Shown here: piece after piece, positions 17,408 to 24,716 of the stretch
How positions within the stretch are numbered: position 1 is the first letter of the stretch
Layout: every line of letters starts with the position of its first letter
From: Shimazuella kribbensis DSM 45090
GTDB taxonomy: Bacteria > Bacillota > Bacilli > Thermoactinomycetales > Thermoactinomycetaceae
DNA: 64,000 nucleotides
Direction of reading: 5' to 3'
NCBI RefSeq assembly: GCF_000428065.1
Contig: NZ_ATZF01000006.1
Coordinates: 62,001 to 126,000, forward strand
The notes under the pieces: model-generated
Told to the model about the DNA's origin: nothing
What the model saw: the letters and a program-made list of their open reading frames with translations, nothing else
Databases searched by the model: none
Translations under genes and position numbers: made by a program

Positions 17408-19039
17408 TTACCCTCTCTCCTGTTTAAATTGACGAAGCCACATCTCTAATGCAAGTGTTTGATTAAACTCAGGTAATCTAACTGGAGCTCCAATTAATAA
17501 ACGATGAAAACACTCTCGAAATTTATCTTTATCTACTAAGCCCATCTCGGATAAATGCATTTCTCGAAATGATTTGTGAAACCATGAATAATTCTGCTCC
17601 ATTCCATGATAAACGTCCGCAGTATAGTTTCCTTTAGTGTTTCGATTCAACAAACATGAAGGTAGATCACTATGGAATGATCTTTTCAATAGAGGTTTCA
17701 ATTCATAAGGATCCATTCGATTCTCTGGAAGTGTTCGGATACAAGTGCGAAGAACATTATGGTCTAAATAAGGAAAACTCATGTTTACCTGTTCTTGTTT
17801 TGCTAAATTTCTCAGCCCACTCGAAATATATCCAAGATAGTGAATTCCATGAATGGTATTAGAAACCCCAAGACATTTCGAGTATCTAAATTTTTTAATA
17901 GAAGTTGAGAAGTTTAACCAATTTGCTGAGTTATGTGTAAGAGCGAGAGGATGCCTTTGTTTTGGTTTAAATGGTAAACCTAATCCAACACGGAATGAAC
18001 CAATTAACCAAGTTAGAGGTGATTGCTTTTTCACGTCAGCCCAACCTCTTATATGTGAATAAAATGTCTTCCATTTCCCTTTGAAAATTAAATCAACAAG
18101 ATAGGAATGATCAGCTTCTAAAACAATATCTCCACCTTCACCACTAAAGTGAATGTCTGATTTATTTTCTTTTGCCCATTGAATAATTTTATATGTTTTA
18201 TTTGCGGACCAAAGAAATGAAATCGGACTATCCCCCCTGAATCTATCCATGTGGGAATAAATCGATGGAATATCCCCTTGACTCAATAAGGTTTGTTTAA
18301 TATTTTTTTGTATTTTTGCAATCTCCTGAGCTATCTCTCCGTCTTCATTTTCTTCTTTACCGATGATTGTCACAGACTTAACTAGGTTTTCTTTAGAAGC
18401 AATACATGTGATGGTAGATGAATCCAATCCACCACTTAAGTCCGATGTAATCTTCTTGTTTTGACATCGTAAAGCTACCGAAGCTGTTAATTCCTCATTC
18501 AATTCATTCTGTGCCATCTCCCAAGAGAGATTCTCCTCCATATCAATGTTCCAAGCTTGGAAAAAGTCTACTCGATCCTGATCACTATTTATATAAAGTG
18601 CCATCCCTCCAGGAACCATCTGGATTTTTTGAAAAGGAGTCTCTGTTTCAATATGAAATCCGCTTGTTGATAAAGACCGACGAAACCAAGAGGTATTAAA
18701 AGGGGAATCAACTATATCATTTAGTCGTGTGAGGTGAGAGGAGATTAACCATTGTTTGTCTTTCTTTGTATAATAAATCGGTCTGACATTCCCTAAATCA
18801 GAGAAAAGCCATAATTCATTTGAGACCCTTATTATTGTTTGATAGTTTCCTCTTAAAAAGAGAATAGTATGAGGATGTAAGGTGCGTTGAAACTCCTGAA
18901 ATGCGTGATAGGTAGCTTCTTGGTCAGATAATATCTCTCCAATAAAATAACACTCTGCATCCCCATCTTTGTGATAAACATAATGATCTAAAATCTCATC
19001 CATGACTAAATGATTTGTTTGATAGCTAGAAAAAAACAC
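17408..19039 (-). CDS. Lasso peptide cyclase, asparagine-synthetase-like C protein
   Basis: 543 residues. N-terminal glutaminase-like domain (about 1-170) followed by the ATP-pyrophosphatase synthetase domain with the P-loop ITSDLSGGLDSSTITC (about residues 195-210) and SGEGGDIVL. It adenylates the ring carboxylate (Asp9 of the core) and closes the macrolactam with the core Gly1 amine. The GTG at 19039 is preferred to a TTG 3 nt earlier because AAAGGAGAG lies 6 nt before it. Separated from the precursor gene by a terminator-like hairpin, a common way to make more precursor than enzyme. Confidence 0.92.
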   Translation of the reverse strand: MFFSSYQTNHLVMDEILDHYVYHKDGDAECYFIGEILSDQEATYHAFQEFQRTLHPHTILFLRGNYQTIIRVSNELWLFSDLGNVRPIYYTKKDKQWLISSHLTRLNDIVDSPFNTSWFRRSLSTSGFHIETETPFQKIQMVPGGMALYINSDQDRVDFFQAWNIDMEENLSWEMAQNELNEELTASVALRCQNKKITSDLSGGLDSSTITCIASKENLVKSVTIIGKEENEDGEIAQEIAKIQKNIKQTLLSQGDIPSIYSHMDRFRGDSPISFLWSANKTYKIIQWAKENKSDIHFSGEGGDIVLEADHSYLVDLIFKGKWKTFYSHIRGWADVKKQSPLTWLIGSFRVGLGLPFKPKQRHPLALTHNSANWLNFSTSIKKFRYSKCLGVSNTIHGIHYLGYISSGLRNLAKQEQVNMSFPYLDHNVLRTCIRTLPENRMDPYELKPLLKRSFHSDLPSCLLNRNTKGNYTADVYHGMEQNYSWFHKSFREMHLSEMGLVDKDKFRECFHRLLIGAPVRLPEFNQTLALEMWLRQFKQERG

Positions 19040-19054
19040 CAATATCTCTCCTTT

Positions 19055-19085
19055 AAAAAAAGAGACGCTAAGCGCCCCTTTTTTT
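19055..19085 (-). terminator. Attenuator-type hairpin between precursor and cyclase genes
   Basis: On the minus strand GGGGCGC-TTA-GCGTCTC (7 pairs, two of them G-U) is followed by seven T and then the ribosome site of the C gene. It should reduce but not abolish read-through from the precursor gene. Confidence 0.75.
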
Positions 19086-19188
19086 AATTTTGATAAGCAT
19101 TTGCATCAGCAGTATCAGAAAATTTAGGTCCAAGTGTCATCTCTTCAAAACTACCAATTTCAATCAATTCCGGAGCTTGATATTCCAC
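19084..19188 (-). CDS. Lasso peptide precursor (A gene)
   Basis: 34 codons from a GTG at 19188, chosen because GAGAGGGGG lies 6 nt upstream; a GTG at 19197 would add three residues. Leader MEYQAPELIEIGSFEEMTL carries the RRE motif Y-x-x-P-x-L-x-x-x-G-x-F and the conserved Thr two residues before the cleavage site. Predicted core GPKFSDTADANAYQN: Gly1 should bond to Asp9 (9-residue ring), leaving a six-residue tail. Asp6-Thr7 inside the ring fits the substrate motif of the adjacent methyltransferase and so predicts an aspartimide, as reported for lihuanodin and cellulonodin-2. The start lies directly at the end of the methyltransferase gene. Confidence 0.88.
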   Translation of the reverse strand: MEYQAPELIEIGSFEEMTLGPKFSDTADANAYQN

Positions 19189-19189
19189 G

Positions 19190-20170
19190 TCATTCACCCC
19201 CTCTCAATGTAACTGTGATCCGATCACCTACAACGATCGGTTTTAATTGGTCATAACTTGGCTTTCCATTTGACACCCAATCATTCCACCAACTACTAAG
19301 AACATCTTCATGTTTTTTATCAGATACCATCCATTTGTTTTCATAATGGTATGAGAGGAGTGCGAATCCTTCAGGACTGCTGTATCCGATCAAGTATCCA
19401 TGATCAGGATGAAAAGCAAAGGTAAAACCATCTGGATATTTACCAAGTAAATAAGGACGAATATCCATACCACTTTCTTCAAATGAAGATGACTCAGGAG
19501 ACGCCTGTACAAATTTTTTATTCCAATTTTCACTATGTAATTGTTTCATCCACTCAGAACTTGCCCAGAACGGATGATCACCTGTACCAGTCACATCTGC
19601 ATGTATTTCATGCCCAAAAAAGTTAACAACAGGTTCAGAAGTCATCATGATATATCCTTCTTGACTTACTAAGCCACCCTGCAATTTCCCGTCGACGTTC
19701 TTCAATTGAACAGTAACCATGCATCCAGCAATGGGCAGTACACGAAAGGGAGCAACAATGATCCCATCCTCTTTTAGTTGGTCCTTCCATGAATTGGGGA
19801 TGTATTCAGGAGTAGTCCAAGCAATAATGCGGTCATAAGGAGCATTTAGCTCATATCCAGTTCTTCCATCCCTTGTTACACATGTTACATGGGGATAATT
19901 AGATAGTCTTCCATTGGCTCTCTTCGTAAGTTCAGGATCTATATCAACTGAAACTACCTGACCAGACGTACCAACCAAATTCGCTAACAATGCTGTACTA
20001 TAACCTGAACCTGTACCAATTTCTAAAACTCGTTGACCTTTTTGAACTTGTAACATACGGAGACCATTCTCAATTGCTTCTGTAGCAGTTGTCTGAGGAA
20101 GTAAATCCCCATCTTCTTTCCAAACATAATCATCTCGATTAACTTGATTTATTACTTGTTTAATATCCAT
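19190..20170 (-). CDS. Protein-isoaspartate-type O-methyltransferase of the lasso cluster
   Basis: 326 residues. Residues 1-200 match PIMT: LPQTTATEAIENGLRML, SAM motif VLEIGTGSGYSTALLA, VSVDIDPELTKRA. The last 120 residues are an extra C-terminal domain not found in housekeeping PIMT. In known lasso systems such enzymes methylate a ring Asp, which then collapses to an aspartimide. Here it is the first gene, upstream of A, with 1 bp between its stop and the precursor start I prefer. ATG follows TGGAGG. Confidence 0.9.
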   Translation of the reverse strand: MDIKQVINQVNRDDYVWKEDGDLLPQTTATEAIENGLRMLQVQKGQRVLEIGTGSGYSTALLANLVGTSGQVVSVDIDPELTKRANGRLSNYPHVTCVTRDGRTGYELNAPYDRIIAWTTPEYIPNSWKDQLKEDGIIVAPFRVLPIAGCMVTVQLKNVDGKLQGGLVSQEGYIMMTSEPVVNFFGHEIHADVTGTGDHPFWASSEWMKQLHSENWNKKFVQASPESSSFEESGMDIRPYLLGKYPDGFTFAFHPDHGYLIGYSSPEGFALLSYHYENKWMVSDKKHEDVLSSWWNDWVSNGKPSYDQLKPIVVGDRITVTLRGGE

Positions 20171-20301
20171 ATAAAACCTCCATGATAAATTATTTTCAAG
20201 CTGATCTCATTAGCTTTTAACTTTGAGGTAATTTATAGTCTAGCCTTTATAGGAATATCTATCAAACTAATTTGATATTTCCGAAAATTAATCCGGGATT
20301 A

Positions 20302-20673
20302 TCAGCTGAGCAATTCTAATAAATAACGTTCATGATTGCGTATCTTTTCAAGTTCAAAAGCAGAAATAAAAGTAATGAGTGAAGAATGAAAGCGACAAAC
20401 CTCTTCGTTTTTTGCTATTTTAATAAAATGAAATAAACTTTCCATTTTTCGCCGATTCATCTTTTCCATGCTTTGTTCTAAGTGAATATGACCATAACGA
20501 AGTAATACATAGATGGATGAAATGAGAGTTGATCGAGTATTCGACTCTCTCAGCTTATCAATCAAAGAAACATAATGATCACCTTCACCGCAATGATAAA
20601 CAAAGTATTCAGCAAGTTCATTCGCTATTTCAATTACTTTTTCCAACTTCAATTCATTACGAATAGATGTCAT
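20302..20673 (-). CDS. Helical protein of unknown function
   Basis: About 123 residues from an ATG overlapping the upstream gene by 17 bp; ribosome site weak (AGG), so coupling is likely. Predicted all-helical: TSIRNELKLEKVIEIANELAEYFVYH, a central Arg/Leu helix pair and ISAFELEKIRNHERYLLELL. No family recognised. It could be an immunity, regulatory or recombination-directionality factor; position in the element is the only clue. Confidence 0.5.
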   Translation of the reverse strand: MTSIRNELKLEKVIEIANELAEYFVYHCGEGDHYVSLIDKLRESNTRSTLISSIYVLLRYGHIHLEQSMEKMNRRKMESLFHFIKIAKNEEVCRFHSSLITFISAFELEKIRNHERYLLELLS

Positions 20674-20884
20674 AGTGAGTACCTGAAATTGTCGTTTTCC
20701 CATTCAAAAATTCAACACTACTAAGTTCCGTAAAAGGAATGGTAAGGATCTTTTTATTTGAAGTTTCAAGCTTTACAAACGTTTTCATTTTTCCTGGCTT
20801 ATATCGGATGCAGCAAATTTCATTAGGTATTAATTCGATACGGCTAATGGAATCGATCCTACCCAAAAACATGATTTTTCGCAA
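20657..20884 (-). CDS. Small beta-rich protein, unrecognised
   Basis: Up to 75 residues (MRKIMFLGRIDSISRIELIP...TSNKKILTIPFTELSSVEFLNGKTTISGTHYDIY). The alternation of short strands resembles small PH-like or Sm-like folds; there is no catalytic motif. TTG start at 20884 or ATG at 20872; neither has a good ribosome site. Overlaps the next gene by 17 bp, so the two probably form a unit. Confidence 0.45.
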   Translation of the reverse strand: MRKIMFLGRIDSISRIELIPNEICCIRYKPGKMKTFVKLETSNKKILTIPFTELSSVEFLNGKTTISGTHYDIYS

Positions 20885-20914
20885 CCATTCTAATTTTGAT
20901 CTGCTCTTGTTATA

Positions 20915-21100
20915 CTATTCTTCACACCTGTATCCGGCAGATTTATTATTATACAATAAATTAAATAATATTCTTTTAACTTCCTCTAAACGATAGTTCC
21001 TTTCTTCTTCAGTTATAACTGGAGTAACAATAAATATGTTTGATCTGCCAATGTGATACATAATGCCGTCCGTGCAAACTTCTTTCTGCATCTCTTGCAT
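20915..21100 (-). CDS. Small element protein, candidate accessory factor
   Basis: 61 residues, ATG with AGGTGG 4 nt upstream. Sequence MQEMQKEVCTDGIMYHIGRSNIFIVTPVITEEERNYRLEEVKRILFNLLYNN: an N-terminal beta hairpin and a long C-terminal helix. It is divergent from the recombinase and shares the regulatory region with it, the usual place for a control or directionality factor. No family recognised. Confidence 0.5.
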   Translation of the reverse strand: MQEMQKEVCTDGIMYHIGRSNIFIVTPVITEEERNYRLEEVKRILFNLLYNNKSAGYRCEE

Positions 21101-21125
21101 ATTACCACCTCACTATCTATACATA
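21096..21125 (+). promoter_or_regulatory. Sigma-E-like promoter of the recombinase gene
   Basis: -35 TGCATATT (7 of 8 to GKMATATT), 14-nt spacer, -10 TATACATA (6 of 8 to CATACAMT). Transcription would start near 21133, about 40 nt before the ATG. Sigma-E drives spoIVCA, the skin recombinase, in the mother cell of B. subtilis. Confidence 0.6.
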
Positions 21126-21174
21126 TGCAAAAGATGCAGGAGGACTAGCCTTGAAATTTAGGAAGTGAAAAAGT

Positions 21175-22719
21175 ATGGAAAGAGTTGCAATGTATTTGAG
21201 AAAGTCCCGTGCTGATCTGGAAGAAGAAATGAAAGGGGAGGGCGAAACCTTAGCCAAACACAAAAAGAACCTTCTCCAAGTAGCAAAAGATAAAAAACTA
21301 AATATTATTAAGATCTATCAAGAAATCGTTTCAGGAGAAAGCCTGATCCATAGACCTGAAATGCTCAAGCTCATGGAAGAAGTTAGTAACCAGCAATATA
21401 ATGCAGTTCTTTGTATGGACATGGATCGCTTAGGTCGTGGTGATATGCAAGACCAAGGCTTCATTTTGAAAACGTTTAAAAAATCAAAAACAAAGATTAT
21501 TACGCCACGTAAAATCTATGATTTAGATGATCAGTTTGATGAAGAGTACAGTGAATTTGAAGCGTTCATGGCAAGAAAAGAATTCAATATTATCAAACGC
21601 CGTCTGGAAAACGGTAGAATTCGTTCTGTACAGGAGGGTAATTATATTGGTGCTCGTGCCCCATATGGCTATCAAAAAACTGGCGATTTAACTCTTATTC
21701 CCGATCCTGAGACTGCTCCTATCGTTAAAATGATCTTTCAATGGTACACGAGTGATGATCCTAATGAGCGATTAGGTACTACAAATATTGCAAAAAAACT
21801 TAATCAACTAGGAATTCCATCATATACTGGCTCGAAATGGTCTAATAATGTTATCCTTCAAATCATCAAAAATCCAATTTATATTGGAAAAGTTAGATGG
21901 AAAACAGTTGAAAGGGTTAAATCCACTAATCCTTCAAAAAAAGTAGATGCTAGAAATAGACGAGAAGATGAAAAAATGTTAGTAGATGGAAAACATGAAG
22001 CCATTATTTCTGATGAAGCATTCCAAAAAGCACAAGATATTAGAATAAACAAAAGGAATCCAAGATGGAAGCCGGCAACTACCCTTAAAAATCCTTTGGC
22101 TGGATTAATTATATGTGGGGTCTGTGGTGGATCTATCACTTTAACGTACTCCAGATCCAAATATAAATGGCCACACTTAGTGTGTACCAATAAAGGACGT
22201 GGTGGTTACTGTAATAAAAGCAGTCGCCTCGAACATATTGAAAAGAAAATCTTACAATCGCTTTATGATTGGTTAGAATCTTATAAATTAAAGATCAATC
22301 CAGAGGACTACGTAATAAATGATAGTAATACCAACATCTACGAACAAACAATGAAGAGTCTAAAAATTGAAATAAACGATCTTCGGAAACAACAAGATCG
22401 ATTACATGACCTTTTAGAACGTGGCATTTATGATGAAGACACATTCATTGCTCGATCACAAAAAATAGCAAGTAGATTAGATGAATTAAATCAGGCTCTT
22501 AATCAAACTTCAATTGATTTAGAGCTTGAAAATGAGAGATCGAAAGCCAAATTGGATATCATCCCTAAAATTGAAAACATCTTGGACATCTACACTTCAC
22601 TGGAAAGCGTCAAAGAAAAGAATATGCTGTTAAAAACTATTATTGATCATTGTATTTATACTAAAGAAAAACATCAAAAGAACGATGAGTTTTCCATTGT
22701 CATCCATCCGAAAATATAA
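21175..22719 (+). CDS. Large serine recombinase (SprA/SpoIVCA-like), excisionase of the cotJC element
   Basis: 514 residues. Catalytic domain 1-150 with nucleophile Ser11 in YLRKSRAD, DRLGRG and FMARKEFNIIKRRL. Recombinase domain about 155-300 (APYGYQKTG...GTTNIAKKLNQLGIPSYTGSKWS...IIKNPIYIGKVRWK). Zinc ribbon CGVCGG ... C ... GYCNKSSRLE near 305-345, then a coiled coil (about 385-450) typical of integrases that control direction. The YLRKSRAD and GEGETLAKHKKNLL start resembles SprA of SP-beta, which excises from the sporulation gene spsM. ATG has AGGAAGTG 7 nt upstream. It is orientated toward the right end. Confidence 0.95.
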   Translation: MERVAMYLRKSRADLEEEMKGEGETLAKHKKNLLQVAKDKKLNIIKIYQEIVSGESLIHRPEMLKLMEEVSNQQYNAVLCMDMDRLGRGDMQDQGFILKTFKKSKTKIITPRKIYDLDDQFDEEYSEFEAFMARKEFNIIKRRLENGRIRSVQEGNYIGARAPYGYQKTGDLTLIPDPETAPIVKMIFQWYTSDDPNERLGTTNIAKKLNQLGIPSYTGSKWSNNVILQIIKNPIYIGKVRWKTVERVKSTNPSKKVDARNRREDEKMLVDGKHEAIISDEAFQKAQDIRINKRNPRWKPATTLKNPLAGLIICGVCGGSITLTYSRSKYKWPHLVCTNKGRGGYCNKSSRLEHIEKKILQSLYDWLESYKLKINPEDYVINDSNTNIYEQTMKSLKIEINDLRKQQDRLHDLLERGIYDEDTFIARSQKIASRLDELNQALNQTSIDLELENERSKAKLDIIPKIENILDIYTSLESVKEKNMLLKTIIDHCIYTKEKHQKNDEFSIVIHPKI

Positions 22720-22724
22720 ATTAA

Positions 22725-22757
22725 AAATACCTCCTACATTTGGGAGGTATTTGTTTC
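22725..22757 (+). terminator. Terminator of the recombinase gene
   Basis: AAATACCTCC / GGAGGTATTT stem with a short loop and a T-rich tail. Confidence 0.85.
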
Positions 22758-22794
22758 TTTCTTAGTTTCATTCTTAGCTTAATTCAGCTATAAT

Positions 22795-22818
22795 AAATGT
22801 ACCTATAATGATATGGTT
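22795..22818. repeat. Right attP half-site arm
   Basis: Starts AAATGTACCTATAATG and ends ATGGTT. Inverted partner of 14325-14348 (22 of 24 identical). Confidence 0.85.
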
Positions 22819-23051
22819 TATTTATATACCATCGTAGCAATCATTTCTAAATGGGCAAATTCTTCTGTCCCAATATCCGTGAGCAATCCTTTCACTTTAT
22901 CTGGTATGGTGTACCTCTGATTTAAATACCTCAGAGCAGCAGCTAATTCCCCATCTGCCCCACCATATTGTTCAATCAATAACTTTGCTAAATGTGGATT
23001 ACATTGACTAACTTTCACTGGATATTGTAATTTCTTTTCATATATCCACAA
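22818..23051 (-). pseudogene. cotJC: cotJC, 5' part (codons 1-77) of the split spore-coat gene
   Basis: TTG start with AAGGTGGG 7 nt upstream gives MWIYEKKLQYPVKVSQCNPHLAKLLIEQYGGADGELAAALRYLNQRYTIPDKVKGLLTDIGTEEFAHLEMIATMVYK, then an element-derived TAA. This is the N-terminal half of CotJC (Mn-catalase-like, with ligands in EFAHLEM). Joined to 13980-14318 it totals 189 residues, the length I recall for B. subtilis CotJC. Unlike Bacillus, it is about 1 kb away from cotJB and has its own sigma-E-like -10. Confidence 0.93.
22821..22832. repeat. attR core of the cotJC element
   Basis: TTTATATACCAT; shares TTTAT and ACCAT with attL. On the minus strand it reads ATG GTA TAT AAA, CotJC residues Met-Val-Tyr-Lys, then the element supplies a TAA that closes the truncated frame. 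Confidence 0.88.
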
Positions 23052-23085
23052 ATCATATCCCACCTTATATTCGATTGAATACAAA

Positions 23086-23093
23086 AATGTATG
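23086..23093 (-). promoter_or_regulatory. Sigma-E -10 box of cotJC
   Basis: CATACATT on the minus strand, a full match to the sigma-E -10 consensus CATACAMT, 35 nt before the start codon. The -35 (TGAATGAA, 14-15 nt upstream) is weak. Confidence 0.55.
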
Positions 23094-23321
23094 CATTGGT
23101 GTCTTATTTCATTCAGACCTTGCATTGATTCAGTGGGTTTTATCAGCCATGGAACAACCGTCCATCTAGTTAAAAGCTTGAATGAGGGATCCTTAAAATA
23201 TAAAAACCCCATTCTCTTATCAGATAATGGGGATAACAAGTTACGTATATAATAAAATAAAGATAATCTTTCCATTTGTAATGTACGGAAGAAAGAAATG
23301 CATACACAAGCACTACCATTG

Positions 23322-23906
23322 CTATTTTACATAAACATAAGCTATATTATCTCCAGCGAAAGCGAAAGATAGTAGATAGTTTCCAACATTGTAATCGTAA
23401 TACTCGCTACCGCCTTCAAATTCTTTATTACTAGGTTTTCCGATGGTACTAGTCACATCATCTTTTGTAATGGATTCCAACTTTGGATCTTTACTAATGA
23501 TAGCCACAACCGTACCATTTTCCACATCAAAAGACATGTTTTTCGATGGGTAGTCCATATTCATCGCATCACCGCTTTCTGGATTCCCATATGCGTTTAT
23601 TACACTTTGTGAGGTGTCTCCTAAAGCAACACTAGAATTTGGATACATATACCCTTGTTCCGAAGCCTTTGTGATATCATTGATCAATTTTTGTGCTGAA
23701 CTCATATTTTGTTCTGCGTACTTATGCTGATCTGAGACCCACGAATCGTCACTTGATTGATTATTTGTGGTTTGATTGGTTTGATCAGAAAAATCAGTGT
23801 TAGAACTAGAATTAAAATCACTGTTTACGTTTGAATCATTTGATGAACAAGCTGTTAAAAAGAGGGTGAACATTGCAATTAAAATATAAATAAATCCCTT
23901 TTTCAT
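23322..23906 (-). CDS. Lipoprotein with C-terminal DUF4309/YjgB-like domain
   Basis: 194 residues. Lipoprotein signal MKKGFIYILIAMFTLFLTAC with lipobox LTAC, then a Ser/Asn/Asp-rich linker to about residue 75. The C-terminal domain (VALGDTSQSVINAYGNPESG...YPSKNMSFDVENGTVVAIISKDPKLESITKDDVTSTIGKP) has the two-repeat G.T...V...G.P pattern of YjgB-type domains. Anchored outside the membrane; function unknown. It separates cotJAB from cotJC. Terminates near the cotJC promoter region. Confidence 0.75.
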   Translation of the reverse strand: MKKGFIYILIAMFTLFLTACSSNDSNVNSDFNSSSNTDFSDQTNQTTNNQSSDDSWVSDQHKYAEQNMSSAQKLINDITKASEQGYMYPNSSVALGDTSQSVINAYGNPESGDAMNMDYPSKNMSFDVENGTVVAIISKDPKLESITKDDVTSTIGKPSNKEFEGGSEYYDYNVGNYLLSFAFAGDNIAYVYVK

Positions 23907-24003
23907 GTATATTTCCTCCTATAGATAAATAAATATATCAAATATTAATAGTAAACGGAATATATGTTCACCATTTCATCATATATTCTTAACTTTTCAC
24001 ACT

Positions 24004-24037
24004 AAAAAACGATCAAATTATTAATTGATCGTTTTTT
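24004..24037. terminator. Terminator after cotJB
   Basis: AAAAAACGATCAA / TTGATCGTTTTTT perfect stem with an 8-nt loop; T runs on both strands. It isolates cotJAB from the lipoprotein and cotJC. Confidence 0.9.
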
Positions 24038-24081
24038 GTATTTGTTTAATTTTTTCAATTTAAATGATAATTCTTAAAACA

Positions 24082-24336
24082 TTATATCTCCCAAGGCCAA
24101 GGACCTTCATTCCATCCACATGGGTATCGATTACTTGAATGACCAAAATGCATCAAAGGACCATATCTTTCTTCATACTCTGAACGAATTCCCTCTCGTT
24201 CCAATGCATATTGATTGAATTGGGCAAGTGCATCTGGGTCACTTGGATGTGTGTCCAAATAAAGATTTAACTCCACCAACACAAAATCAACTTCTTGTAA
24301 CTTTCGCAATAATGCTTTTTGCTTTTCACGATCCAT
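24082..24336 (-). CDS. cotJB: Spore coat protein CotJB
   Basis: 84 residues. KQKALLRKLQEVDFVLVELNLYLDTHPSDPDALAQFNQYALEREGIRSEYEERYGPL.HFG is the family signature. Small coat-associated protein made in the mother cell with CotJA and CotJC. ATG with AGGAGAG upstream; overlaps cotJA by 11 bp. The Trp/Pro-rich C-terminal end (GWNEGPWPWEI) is normal for the family. Confidence 0.93.
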   Translation of the reverse strand: MDREKQKALLRKLQEVDFVLVELNLYLDTHPSDPDALAQFNQYALEREGIRSEYEERYGPLMHFGHSSNRYPCGWNEGPWPWEI

Positions 24337-24571
24337 CTTTGTCTCTCCTCTTCTTAGGAGGGTAGGGACTAAAGAAAATTGGCCATAATGTACCTTTTAT
24401 TAACGCTTCTTGTTTCGAAAATTGCGGCAAATTTGGAGGCTGAAAACCTAAGTATTGATTGGGCGGAACCACATATTTTTTGGCAAGAGGTGGACAAGGA
24501 TCATCCGAACTATGGTATGGATACCATACTCGATACTGATCTTTAAAAGGGTTGTGTTTTTCCTTTTTCAA
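24326..24571 (-). CDS. cotJA: Spore coat associated protein CotJA
   Basis: About 81 residues, rich in Pro, Tyr and Trp (YRVWYPYHSSDDPCPPLAKKYVVPPNQYLGFQPPNLPQFS and EALIKGTLWPIFFSPYPP), the CotJA pattern. TTG start with AAAGGAGG 7 nt upstream; a GTG one codon earlier is also possible. First gene of the cotJAB operon; the third member, cotJC, has been separated and split. Confidence 0.92.
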   Translation of the reverse strand: MKKEKHNPFKDQYRVWYPYHSSDDPCPPLAKKYVVPPNQYLGFQPPNLPQFSKQEALIKGTLWPIFFSPYPPKKRRDKDGS

Positions 24572-24670
24572 CACATCTCCTCCTTTGACAAAATCTTATA
24601 CCTATCTTATGTGTAGAAAACAAATTATACACATTTATTGATATGTCTCCCAAAGAAGCATGGATTGGAC

Positions 24671-24706
24671 AAAAAAATGGCCTCTTGCATGGAAATCCAA
24701 GAGGCC
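24671..24706 (-). terminator. Terminator of the first MFS gene
   Basis: GGCCTCTTG / CAAGAGGCC stem followed on the minus strand by A then seven T. Confidence 0.9.
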
Positions 24707-24716
24707 CAACCTACAC

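Larger units (their letters stand above)
14324..22825. mobile_element. 8.5-kb skin-type intervening element in cotJC, with serine recombinase and lasso-peptide cluster
   Basis: Bounded by the TTTAT core at both ends, 8502 bp. Left to right it holds a GGACA-repeat membrane-protein gene and its partner (plus), a 59-codon gene (plus), lasso genes B2, B1, C, A and methyltransferase (all minus), three small genes (minus), and a SprA-like recombinase (plus) ending about 100 bp from the right end. Circularised, its ends form an attP with 24-bp inverted arms. Removal restores a 189-codon cotJC. No phage structural, replication-initiator or conjugation gene is recognised, so it resembles a small skin or SP-beta-like developmental element rather than a full prophage. 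Confidence 0.9.

Noticed and set aside
20915-21100. Recombination directionality factor for the element
   Set aside because: Position is suggestive but there is no sequence feature of a known directionality factor; kept only as a small gene.
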